Assembly (NCBI RefSeq): GCF_024679245.1
Contig: NC_090188.1
Span: 35,934,992-35,998,991 of the forward strand
Length of the DNA stretch: 64,000 nucleotides
Source: Pseudorasbora parva
Taxonomy: Eukaryota > Chordata > Actinopteri > Cypriniformes > Gobionidae
Reading direction: 5' to 3'
In this document: positions 1-12,000 of the stretch, piece by piece
How the letters are laid out: every line of letters starts with the position of its first letter
Numbering within the stretch: position 1 is the stretch's first letter
Program-made: the position numbers and the translations under genes
The notes under the pieces: generated by a model
The model's database searches: none
Seen by the model: only the letters and a program-made list of their open reading frames with translations
What the model was told of the DNA's origin: nothing

Positions 1-254
1 AACTATTTGCGATTTTCAATGATTTTAAAATACACATTAGGCTTTAAATGATTATTAATTTATGTAAATATGTACTACTTTAACGACAAGACAATGAAAC
101 TGTAACTAGTTGTAGAAAAAAACGAATAAAACACCTGCCACAGTAGAAATTAGTCTCTTATCTGCCATTTTTAACGGTTATGGCACGCCCATCTCCGGCA
201 CTTGGGTATCAAAATTATTCCCAAACTTCCCAGTGGTAAACATGACATCAGAGG
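1..254. other. AT-rich intergenic or intronic DNA, nothing recognised
   Basis: No splice-bounded exon, repeat family or open frame could be supported. It probably lies inside an abcg2 intron, because the membrane-domain exons of that gene must lie further left. Confidence 0.4.
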
Positions 255-720
255 GCGTTCATGTACAATTTTTACCTCGGAAACTCATATTTACGATAAT
301 TCCGATAGCACGTGAAGGCAGCATTACACAGATGTTTGATGTGAGCTTCAAAAGTAAGCTGCGATTCCATTCTGACCCCCAGATTGGTGACTGTGGAATG
401 ACCTGATCAGAGAAAGCAATGCTGGGAGTGCCGACTAGGATAGCTTCAGTCTTGGAGCTGTTTAGCTGCAGAAAGTTTGGTTTCATCCACGCCTTTATCT
501 CATCCAGGCAAGAGACCAAAGTGGATGATGTGAGGTCAGCAGAGGTGGATGAACTTAAGGTAAAGTTAAGTATCATCAGCATAGCAGTAAAAAGAAATCC
601 CATGCCGGCTGATGAGACGGCCAAGGGGGAGCATGTAGAGGATGAACAGGGTGGGGCCGAGCACTGAGCCTTGAGGGACACCGCAGGTGACGTTGTGTGA
701 CAGGGATGTAGCTTCTCCAA
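255..720 (-). pseudogene. Broken LINE reverse-transcriptase fragment (CR1/L2-like)
   Basis: Read on the minus strand, a conceptual reverse transcriptase shows [10 protein letters not shown] followed by LFILYMLPL, then [10 protein letters not shown], then WMKPNFLQLNSSKTE. These correspond to palm motifs 4 and 5 (catalytic YADD) and the segment after them in CR1/L2-type non-LTR retrotransposons. It is dead: one base is missing between the two motifs (frame change near 625) and a TAA stop follows YADDT. No 5' or 3' end of the element is visible here. Confidence 0.8.
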
Positions 721-721
721 G

Positions 722-1056
722 CTGGTTGATTATTCAACAAGAGAAATATGCAGGTATCCATCATTGTGCAACACAATTCGGATACCACATTTCAACTAAC
801 AGTGCTTGACGGTTTCGTAGTGAAGAGGGTTTTTAGTGCAATTTTGAACTCATTGCTGAAAATGATGGATACAGCGCGACCTGGAACCCGCCCATTCTGG
901 CAACACTGAGCACGAGATCACTGAGTGCGTGATCAGTTAGTAACTGAACCATGGAAACTTTGCGTAGGCAGCGCCCGCCATGTTCATTCACGACTGTCTC
1001 CATTAGTGCTCTGCTCGCCTGCTGCGTCACTAGGTTAGGTTGCGGTGCATTCAAAA
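722..1056 (-). mobile_element. Fragment of the hAT-type element found intact at 39618-41154
   Basis: This stretch is near-identical to the reverse complement of 39810-40140. Both keep an open frame reading MNAPQPNLVTQQASRAL onward with only a few substitutions. Neither terminus of the element is present here, so the piece is truncated on both sides. The 1057-1242 stretch that follows is AT-rich with ATTT repeats. Confidence 0.75.
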
Positions 1057-1242
1057 AACTATATTTATTTACATAAGTAAATTTATTTACATAAGATATT
1101 TATTTCGAGTCATTCTCAAATCCGAGTAAATAAATAAATAAATAAAATATATTTATATTTGATTAAAAAATACAGTAGAAATGGTAATATCATGAAATAT
1201 TATTATAAAAAAAAAAAATTATATATATATATAATATTATTA

Positions 1243-3325
1243 GGGGCCAAGCACCGAAGGTGCGGAGCCCCTCTTGAAATCGTTAGATTTCTTATTATTA
1301 TTATTCCGCCATGGAAGTCTATGGCAGCCCATAGAACCATTTGCGGTTTTTGTATTTGGTACACTGATAGAGGTCAGTACCAATAGTAAACAGACCAAAT
1401 TTGGAGTCTCTAAACCCTTCCCTCTAGCGCCACCAACTGTCCAAAGTTTCACTCATGTTTATGCAAATAACTTTTGAACCATAACGCCGCATTCACACGG
1501 GGCGTAGGCATTAATGCTTCCCATTTACTTTGAATGGGTGACATCATCCGTTGCCGAACTGAATTGTGGGATCCGTCGCGGCGCTTCACTCGCGTTGAAA
1601 GCGGCAGAAGTTGAAGAATTCTCAACTTTTCAAGCGCCAGCGCAGGCGTCATCCAATCAGATCGCCGTATGCAAATATCCTACAGCAGACGCTAGCCAAT
1701 TGCGTTCATTACAGGTCCGTGAACCATCCAGACCATAGACCGTTAAAAATCCAGACACAGCTACCGGACCACTACGTGATATTCTTCCCGCTGTCGGCGC
1801 TTTTTCAGGATTTAATGTACTTAACAGCTTCGTGCACCTGTGCAGTGCGCTGACAACAACTACACGGGCAATCGCACTCGCACATACAACCAAATCGGCA
1901 TCCATTTCGTCTTACAGACTAGCTGTCATAAAAAGGCGCTTTTTTGTGTTGTGTTTTGGTCCAAGCGGCAAGTTAATGTGATTGGCTGTTGTCACTATGA
2001 CGATCGCGTCAGCACCCATCTTCAGCCACGCCCTCCGTCAAGCGTTAACGCCTACGCCCCGTGTGAATGCGCCGTAAGGGATAGAAACAAAATTCTTTTT
2101 TCCTCTGATTCCTTGGCTCAAGCCAATTCGATTGCACCCTATGACGTCATTTTCCATTATGTAAATTTTCCCGCCATTTTTAATTAACTGAAAACCAACT
2201 TTTTCAAACTCGTCCTAGACCGTAAGTCCGATTTACACGAAAATTTAACCAGATCATCTTCAGACCATGCTGACAAAAAGTTATGGAATTCAAGTTCATC
2301 AAGTTCATCAAATCGTTTTTGATTAACGCGCGAACAAATTTTAGGTAGCGCTTGCGAAAACACACTAAAGGCTATATCTCCGCAACGCTTTGTCGTATTC
2401 AAACCAAACTTGATACGTGTCATCACAAGCATGACCTGAGGCAACATGCAGCGTTTCGGCGCAGCGCCCCCTTCTGGTCAGGAGATAAAAATGGCTATTT
2501 TGGCTTATAACTTCTGAACCGCTTATCCAAAAATCATAAAATTGGTCTCATTAGATTCAGGGCGTCATTTCGAGTCGAATGATATCAGATTTTACCATGT
2601 CGGCTATTTTGGTCGTCGGCCATTTTGAATAATGTGCTAAAATGCTGTATTTTACGAATGCATAAACGGATCGTTACGAAACTTGGTTTGGGTCATCACC
2701 ACGATGCCCTGAAGTAGCATAAAAAGTTTCAAAACAGCGCCACCTAGTGGATAATTTTTTTTTTTCAAATGCTTATAACTTTGGGTGTGGTTGACATATT
2801 TTGATGGGAGTAACTTTTTTGTACTCCTGAATCCTTGCTGAGTCCAACGATACCAAATTTGTCAGGTTTTGATGTACGGTTTGTGCAGCGTGGTAATTAA
2901 GTGCTTATAAAACATTAGCTGATATCTTGGAAACCGCTAGTCCGATCGAGACGAAACCAGCGTCAGAAAATCGGAAACATAGGTCGATAGCAAAATGTTA
3001 AAGCCCAAATCTCAAAATATTGATAGTAAGGGGTAGTAAAATCCAATCAAAGTCATGTGTCAGTCATTTTGTATGTGTTTTTTCACATAAATGTCTATAA
3101 CTCCAAAACAAAATGAGATATTTCCACCAAAATTGACACACACTTCTATGGGCTCACTCCGAGGACACACAAAAAAATTGGTATGATTGTGCCACTTGGT
3201 GGCGCTATAAATAAACAAAACACGTAATTGTCTCTTTTTTTGCTGAAAAAATTATCTCCAAATGACTTATTTTTGCAGTTGGTCTGCTGCTGGCTTCCTT
3301 GTTTGCTTTTCTTGTGCTTGGCCCC
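1243..3325. mobile_element. Large inverted-repeat element with GGGGCCAAGCAC ends
   Basis: The left end reads GGGGCCAAGCAC and the right end GTGCTTGGCCCC, a perfect 12-bp terminal inverted repeat. ATT-rich runs (ttattattatt) flank it near both ends. I recognise it as a dispersed teleost repeat with no surviving coding frame. A separate 590-bp element sits inside it (1485-2074). It lies just downstream, in transcriptional sense, of the last abcg2 exon visible here. Confidence 0.65.
1485..2074. mobile_element. Nested inverted-repeat element with TAA duplication (Harbinger-like)
   Basis: The ends CGCCGCATTCACACGGGGCG (left) and the matching right end before 2074 are about 25-bp inverted repeats. 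The trinucleotide TAA flanks both sides (1482-1484 and 2075-2077), fitting the 3-bp TWA target of PIF/Harbinger. No transposase is visible, so it would be non-autonomous. Confidence 0.65.
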
Positions 3326-3471
3326 GATAATGGCTGCTTGCAGCTATATTTATTATTATTATTTTATGTAATCTATTCCTGTGAATTTTCAACATCATTA
3401 CTCCAATCAATTTAATGTGTCCTTGATGAATAAAAGTATACATTTCTGATAAAAACACAAAAAAACAGCAC

Positions 3472-4376
3472 CTGATTTATGCTTGTGAAATTGAGGAAGA
3501 ATAGTTCCATTTGTGACATCCAGGAAAAAGTCTGCTGGGTTGTTGAATGGCTCAAACTTGTAACCTATGAAACAGTGACACAAGTTTGAGAATCATAGTA
3601 GACATGCAATTAAACATTTAGTGAATCATTGCTCATTTGCATTAGATTTTTGGATTATCATTAATATGTTTGGTCAGTACCCAATTCATCAAAGTAGGTA
3701 ATGGCTTGGTCGGCTGCCCCTGCATAGATGATTTCTCCTTTATTCATGAGGGTGAGGTGGTCAAATTGGCGGAAGATGGAGTAGCGTGGCTGGTGAATGG
3801 AGAAGATGACAGTCTTGCCCCTTTTGGAGAGCCTGAGTAACAAAATATCAAGTGTTATACTAGTTCAAATGGGCTCCAAGTAAATGATCAAAACATCAAT
3901 AAATCCCTAACTTGCCCATGATCAACAGTGACCAAAAAAACACCTTGTACGTGACTTAACTTTGCATTTGAAGTGGAATGTGTTTTCTTCTGACAGCTAA
4001 AGTGAAAAAATGTTACACGTTTAGCAACTTGCTGGGAGTTTCAATTCAACTTAAACTCATCTGTGACAGGCTGTCATTTACCACACATTATTTTGACTTG
4101 TACCTCAATTTGAAGCACAGTATATGTGAATGCATTTCAATGGGTGTCTATGGAAAGAATGCACCAGGGGGTTTCAAAGCTTGTACTTAAAAAAAAAAAA
4201 AAACACTTCATACAATGGTTTGAAAGATCAAACCACACTTTTATGAAACAGGTCAAGTATCCTACAGCTTTTTGTTGCCTTAGCATATTAACCCTATAAA
4301 GCCTACTGTATCATATATAATAGACACATTTCTAATGTCTCTAAATTATCAACATGATTAAAACTTTGCTGAAAAA

Positions 4377-4417
<41 letters not shown>

Positions 4418-5885
4418 CCGGCTTTTGAGTATAATAATAATTGCTATATAATTGTATATATAATTGCTATTAGAATTTCATGCACTTCACAGAGCTGGAT
4501 TAAGGTGAGCATTTGTAGGTAAAATTATTATTATTTTTCTGAAAATGACTGATTGTTTTACTACAGAAGAGCCTTATTCATCGGTTGGGTCATGTGGAGC
4601 CCTTTGAAGCTGCCTCAATATGGATTTTGGACTGTCAAAATGGCCTACATTGGGAATCATTCACTTGCACTGCATGGAGAAAAATCCTGGAATAGTTTCC
4701 CTCCAAAACCTTAATTTCTCTTCCGCTGAGAAAATAAAGTTATATACATCTTGGCCTTGTGTTGAGTAAATAATCAAGAATGTTTTGGGTGAGTGATTTC
4801 TGGGTGAGCTATCAATTGCTTTAAGCTGGACTTAGAGAAAGGTTTTTTTTAAAGCCTCACTTGTAGTGAACCTAGAACAGTGTATAGAACCTAAAACCTA
4901 TAACAGTGCAGGAAGTGGGTATATTTGATAAGAGTCTGAGGTACTTCTGCAGTAGTTCCATAATTGAGTTGGCAGTGTTGGCGTCCAGGCCTGTGGTTGG
5001 CTCATCCAGGAACAGGAGAGAGGGGGCGGTGATGAGCTCCATACCGATGCTGCACCTCTTCTTCTCTCCACCAGAAACACCTCGCAAAAACATCGTCCCA
5101 ATCTGAGAGAAAAACAAGTCCATATAAAGTCCAGCTAGTATGAAAGGACACATACCTATGACATAATGCCCAACCGCATTGTTGTTGATTTAGAAATAGT
5201 TTTTGTGTGACTGAATCACACGTGACCTTGACCCAGTCTCAAGAGAAGATGCTTTGTTCATACCAACACAACAAATCATTTGCAACATTCCTCTTCATGA
5301 TTACCTTAGTGTCTGCGCAATCTTTGAGGCCGAGCTCCTGGATGACGGATTCAACCCTCTTCTCTTTGTCGGATGAGGAATACTCCTTTCGGGACAAACG
5401 AAGATTGGCGGAGAATGCCAAGTTCTCTCTTATGGTCAGAGTTCCCATCAGAATGTCATTCTGAAAGACAGTGAAGTATTATTTCATCATATTTGCTTCC
5501 AATTATATAGCAGTTCTTATACAAAATACTGTGTAAAATGAAACATTATATGCACTACTGTTTAAAGGTTTGGAGTCAGTTTTTTTTTTTTGAATAGCAA
5601 AGAAACATAAAATACACAGTAAAGACATTTATAATGTTAAAAAAGATTTCTATTACAAATAAATGCTGTTCTTTTGAACTTTCTATTCATCAGAATTCAT
5701 TAAAAAAATCCTGTAAAAAGGTATCACAGATTCTGCAAAAATATGAAGCAGCACAACTGATTTCAACATTGAAAATAATAAGAACATTTTCTTGAGCACC
5801 AAATCATCCTATTAGAATGATTTCTGAAGGATCATGTGACACTGAAGACTGGAGTAATGATGTTGAAAATTCAGCTTTGATCACA

Positions 5886-5932
<47 letters not shown>

Positions 5933-5940
5933 ATATAAAA

Positions 5941-6038
<98 letters not shown>

Positions 6039-9000
6039 GTATAATATATTACACACACATATATACATCTGTCTTCATATATACATGTTATGTATGTGTG
6101 TGTGTTATATATTTTTATATTATATTTTTTATGTGTAATATATATACACACAAATTGTATAGTCATTTTAAATTGTAAAAATATTTTACAATATCATGTT
6201 TTACTGTATTTACTGTCACTGACCCCAGTAATGTATATATCATTTCTTTAGTAATGTGCCTTTTGGATAACTTAAGTAATTGATTAAAAATATTTAGAAA
6301 GCGACAGTTTTGTCTCCCCACCTGAACTACATATGCAGAGCAGAGCCTGAGGTCAGAGGTCACGATTGTGTTGTCAACTAGAACTTGACCTGATTTTAAG
6401 CCCTTAGGGTCTTTCCGTCCTGCGATCACATCCAGAAGCCTAAAGACAGACACGCTAAAATTAATAGCATATATTATATTCAGATAACTATATAAAACTG
6501 AACACTTAAATGGATAGGACACCTAACAACAACGGACTTCCACTGCAGTCTTAGAGGATTGGCACAAAATAAAAATAATGACAGAATCACATTTTTGGCC
6601 TTTTAAGAGATGCTTGAAAGTGGACGATCTCACTGTGCAGTGACTAATACTAAATTATTTTTTTAAAGATTTTAAAGCTGCTGTCCGTACCTTTTGGGTG
6701 TACAAGAGTTACAAAAATGTTATAATGAGAATGTACAACATAAATCCATTTTCCAAACCGTGTTTTAGTTGTACCCTGGATCATTATGGTACACTTATAA
6801 TAAGTGTTTATATTGGGACTATTTCAGAGCGGTCTGGTAGGAGCCGCTGCGGAGGAGCACAGTCCCTGCTTGACTCACCATAGACATAAACAGAGAGAAG
6901 TAGAGGTTCTTCCGCAAGACACATGCAGTTCTGTTTAGTAACCACTAGAGTGCAAAAAGTTACGGACTGCAGCTTTAAATATAAACCTGTATTTGTGATA
7001 TGTTTCCTTAAAATGAAACTCATATTGAAATTTTGACTAATGCAATTAGAGTCAGATATTTTTAGCATCCAAATACAATAAAAAAAGACAAATGTGCTTA
7101 CGATGTCTTTCCACTTCCAGTAGGGCCCATTATAGCATTCATTCCGGGGTTTATGATGCCACTGCAACAGATTGAAAACACCAAAAAAGAACATCATTTT
7201 TTGGACTGCCATCAACTAGACAAGGATTTCTTCGGATTGCAGGCAGCTGTGACCTGTATATCACTGTTTCTTCTTAATACAATTGATTTTACAGCTGATA
7301 TTAACTAAAATACCCATTAACATTAACTAACATTAAAAGTTATAAGCGTTATAAGCGTCAATGATGTATAAGGATTTTCAACAGGCCAATTTTAAAATAC
7401 AAAAAATAATGTATTGCAATTGTTCAAACTAAGAATGTTGTGTACACATACATTCATTTTAAAATTTCAAAATAAGTCATTTTACTGCTTTTTTATCTAG
7501 ATTAATTGGCCGTGGCCTTAAAGCTACACTGTGTAACTTTTTAGTTTATTCTTAGCTAAAAACATTCAATGGCACCGTGTCGAATGTGAAGAGGGCGATT
7601 GCCATGTTAATGTTGGACTAAATCGGCCACCGTAGGAGTCCAAACGAAATCAGAATTGAGAGGAACAGAAACTATTATTCCTGGATGGTCATATACCTTT
7701 ACACCGCTAGATGGGGGAAAATATCACACAGTGTAGCTTTAATTTATTTATAACTATTTACGTAAAAAAGGCAGCGTGTTAACTCAAGAGCAAGAGCATA
7801 GTATCTTGCCAGGAGAATAGAAAGGTGTGTTAATTAAATGTTTGTTCACAAGAAGGCCACAAGTGTGACCCTTAACCCCTGCCTTTAAAGTTGTCCAAAT
7901 TAAGTCCTTAGCAATGCATATTACTACTAAAAATACATTTTTATATACTTATAAAATGTACAAAATATCTTCATGGAACTTGATCTTTACTTTACCTAAT
8001 GATTTTTGGCATGAAAGAAAAATTGATCATTTTGACCCATTGTTGGCTGTGGCCAAAAATATACCCTTGAGACTTATGACTGGTTTTGTGCTCCAAAAAT
8101 GTGCATTTACTTAAAACTGCTCCTGATAAGGAATATTACATGATTATACAAGAGATCTTATTTCTGATCAAAATTAAATCAAAATTATTATTTTTCTGTC
8201 ATCTCTGTTTTCAAGTTAAATGAAATGGAAATGTTGCACTTGTTTGCAATTTGATTTTTATAAAACAATTATAAAATGTTTATGTTCATTAAAGCTACAC
8301 TGTGTGATATTTTCCCCCATCTAGCGGTGTAAAGGTATATGACCATCCAGAGAATATTAGTTTCTGTTTCTCTCAATTCTGATTTCGTTTTAACTCCTAC
8401 GGTGGCCGATTTAGTCCAAGACTAGCATGGCAATCCCCCTCTTCACATTCGACACGGTGCCATCAAGTGTTAAAACACGAAAGGCGAAGCTTGAATTTAC
8501 GGGTATGTCCCTCTTTGGCTAATGTACTTTCAAGATGGAGGAGCAACATGGCGACCGGCATTCGAACCCCTCACCCGTATGGATTTTCAATGGAATATCA
8601 TAAACTTACGAGAATACTTTATTACTTAAAAGAAGTAAATATACATTAATAAGCACATATATTTTTGAAATAACTAAGTGTTTTTAGCTAAGAATAAACT
8701 AAAAAAGTTACAGTGTAGCTTTAATAATGAATGCATAATTACTCATAATTAAATTTTTAACTCTGTTATATTGCAGCCATTTGCTAATGAAAAGCATGCA
8801 TTCAAATGATTGTGACTCAACCATGACTGTTGACATATGAAAAGTCCTCACGTCTCCTGCACAGCCTGGAACATGACGTGTGTCATGAGAGTTACCGTTA
8901 CTCACAGTATGTGATGTCCATGTACTGAACTCTTATTATTTCACTATGGTAAGGTTAATTACATTTTTCATTCTAGGGCACCTTTTAAAAAAATGTAACC

Positions 9001-12000
9001 TGAAAATTGATTGGTGAATTAAAGTGTTTTTAATACAAAAAAATGTCAACCTTCAAATAATTATGTTCAGTTATGCACTCAATACTTTGTGGGGAATCCT
9101 TTTGCAGAAATGACTGCTTCAATGCGGCGTGGCATGGAGGCGATCAGCCTGTGGCACTGCTGAGGTGTTATGGAGGCCCAGGATGCTTCGATAGCGGCCT
9201 TAAGCTCATCCAGAGTGTTGGGTCTTGCGTCTCTCAACTTTCTCTTCACAATATCCCACAGATTCTCTATGGGGTTCAGGTCAGGAGAGTTGGCAGGCCA
9301 ATTGAGCACAGTAATACCATGGTCAGTAAACCATTTACCAGTGGTTTTGGCACTGTGAGCAGGTGTCAGGTCGTGCTGACAAACGAAATCTTCATCTCCA
9401 TAAAGCTTTTCAGCAGATGGAAGCATGAAGTGCTCCAAAATCTCCTGATAGCTAGCTGCGTTGACCTGCCCTTGATAAAACACAGTGGACCAACACCAGC
9501 AGCTGACATGGCACCCCAGACCATCACTGACTGTGGGGAGTTGACACTGGACTTCAGGCATTTTGGCATTTCCTTCTCCCCAGTCTTCCTCCAGACTCTG
9601 GCACCTTGATTTCTGAATAACATGCAAAATTTGCTTTCATCCGAAAAAAGTACTTTGACCACTGAACAACAGTCCAGTGCTGCTTCTCTGTAGCCCAAAG
9701 GTGGCTTGACCTGGGGAATGGGTCCGCAGGTCCCCCAAGGTCTGGAATCGGTCCTTCTCCAAAATCTTCCTCAGGGTCCGGTCACCTCTTCTCGTTGTGC
9801 AGCGTTTTTTGCCACACTTTTTCCTTCCCACAGACTTCCCACTGGGGTGCCTTGATACAGCACTCTGGGAACAGCCTATTCGTTCAGAAATTTCTTTCTG
9901 TGTCTTACCCTCTCGCTTGAGGGTGTCAATGATGGCCTTCTGGACAGCAGTCAGGTCGGCAGTCTTACCCATGATTGCGGTTTTGAGTAATGAACCAGGC
10001 TGGGAGTTTTTAAAAGCCTCAGGAATCTTTTGCAGGTGTTTAGAGTTAATTAGTTGATTCAGATGATTAGGCTAATAGCTCGTTTAGAGATCCTTTCATG
10101 ATATGCTCATTTTTTGAGACAGGAATTTTGGGTTTTCATGAGCTGTATGCCAAAATCATCAGCATTAAAACCATAAAAGACCTGAAATATTTCAGTTGGT
10201 GTGAAATGAATCTAAAATATATGAAAGTTTAATTTTTATCATTACATTATGGAAAATAATGAACTTTATCACAATATGCAATTTTTTTGAGAAGGACCTG
10301 TACAAGGACAGCAAAAACACACACAATATGGCCAAAAGTTTTGGAAAGTGGAAATTAACTGTAATGGCCCCTCATTCTTAATCTGTAGGGTTTAATATGA
10401 AGTTGACTCACCCTTTACAGCTATAACAGCTTAGGAGCGTGTTTACGGGAATTTTTTACCATTCTTCTAGAAGCGCATTTGTCAGGTCAGACATTGATTT
10501 TGGACGAGAAGGCCTGGCTCTCAGTCTCCGCTCTAATTCATCCCAAAGGTGTTCTATCCGGTTGAGGTCAGGACTCTGTGCAGGCCAGTCAAGTTCCTCC
10601 ACACCAAACTCCCTCATCCATGTCTTTATGGACCTTGCTTTGTTCATGTTGGAACAAGAAAGGTGCCATCCTCAAACTGTTCCCACAAAGTTGGGAGCAT
10701 AAAATAGTTCCAAATGTATTGTGTTGAAGAAAAATTTAATCATTTATGTTTGAATTACATCATAAAATGTATGCCAGCCACACCTCACATTCCTATGCAC
10801 AGTCATAAACCCTCCCCGTCACCACTTGAGGCCTTGACACAAACACTGATGGAGGAAGACAGGGGGGGGGGGGGTCCCTTGTTTTGTCCCTTGTTTTCTT
10901 ATTCAAATTAGTTACAGAAGGGTGGGGGGAAAAGGCATTTGCTTCATCTTTCCTTTTGTTTCTGTAAAACACTGACACAAGAGTATAAAAGGTTGGACCT
11001 TCTTTTGTTTCCTCAGTTCACACTTGACGCAGGCATTACCTGGTTGATTGGGGATTCATTCTTGCAAGGATTTAATCTTTATAAAGACACAATTAGCTAA
11101 GATTTGGCTCTTATTCAGAAATGCAACGGAGTTAATATAATTTTGCCTATACAATTGGTATGCTGACTCATTAAGTATCCCTTTCACTGGAACTAAGGAG
11201 CCAAGCCTAACACCTTAAAAACAACCACACAACATAATCCCCCCTTCACCAAACTTTCCATTTGTCACAATGCACTCAGACAAGTATCGTTCCCCTGGCA
11301 ACCACCAAACCCATACTCATCCATCGGATTGCCAGACAGAGAAGTGTAATTCGTCACTCCAGAGAACACATCTCCACTGCTCTAGAGTCCAGTGGCAGCA
11401 TGCTTTACACCACTGCATTGCACATAGTGATGTAAGGCTTGGATGCAGCTGCTCGGCCATGGAAACCCATTCTATGAAGCTCTCTAAACACTGTTCTTGA
11501 GCTAATCTGAAGGCCACACAAAGTTTGGAGGTCTGTACCTATTTGTACCTGACTGCAGAAAGTTGGCGAATTGCACACGCTCTGTGATTTTATGTGGCCT
11601 ACCACTCAGTGGTATAGCATTTTTTCCCCCATTTGTTTCTTATGCTCCAAACAATGTAATGACAAAAACTACTAAATTCAAAATACTTTGTTTTTCTGGG
11701 TCTTAGGTTTAAACAATTAAACACTGTGTTTAGCTATTTTGGGCATGGTTCCTTTTATTGCCCTGGAGTATAGTAAATGCTTAAAGAACCGATAGGTGTG
11801 TCCAAACCTTTGACCAGCATAACATGTCATTACCTGACATCTTTGAGGATGTCCTTTTCAATCCACTGCCTACTAAATATTCCTAATCGTTCCTTGACAC
11901 GGTAACGGATTTGATGGAAGGTGACAGTGGGGCCTGGAGTCTGGAAACATGGCAATGACTCCTCTGTGTCTGTCGACGGCTGCTCGTTTACTACCACCTC

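Noticed and set aside
6808..7215. 135-codon minus-strand frame across an abcg2 exon
   Set aside because: It is a different frame from the transporter; the Walker A frame with proper splice borders is the real one.
8467..8649. 60-codon frame repeated at 28485-28667
   Set aside because: Its conservation is explained by the shared TTAA element; no evidence of selection on the protein.
9073..9609. 178-codon plus-strand open frame
   Set aside because: It is the antisense shadow of the Tc1 transposase, which has the recognisable motifs on the minus strand.
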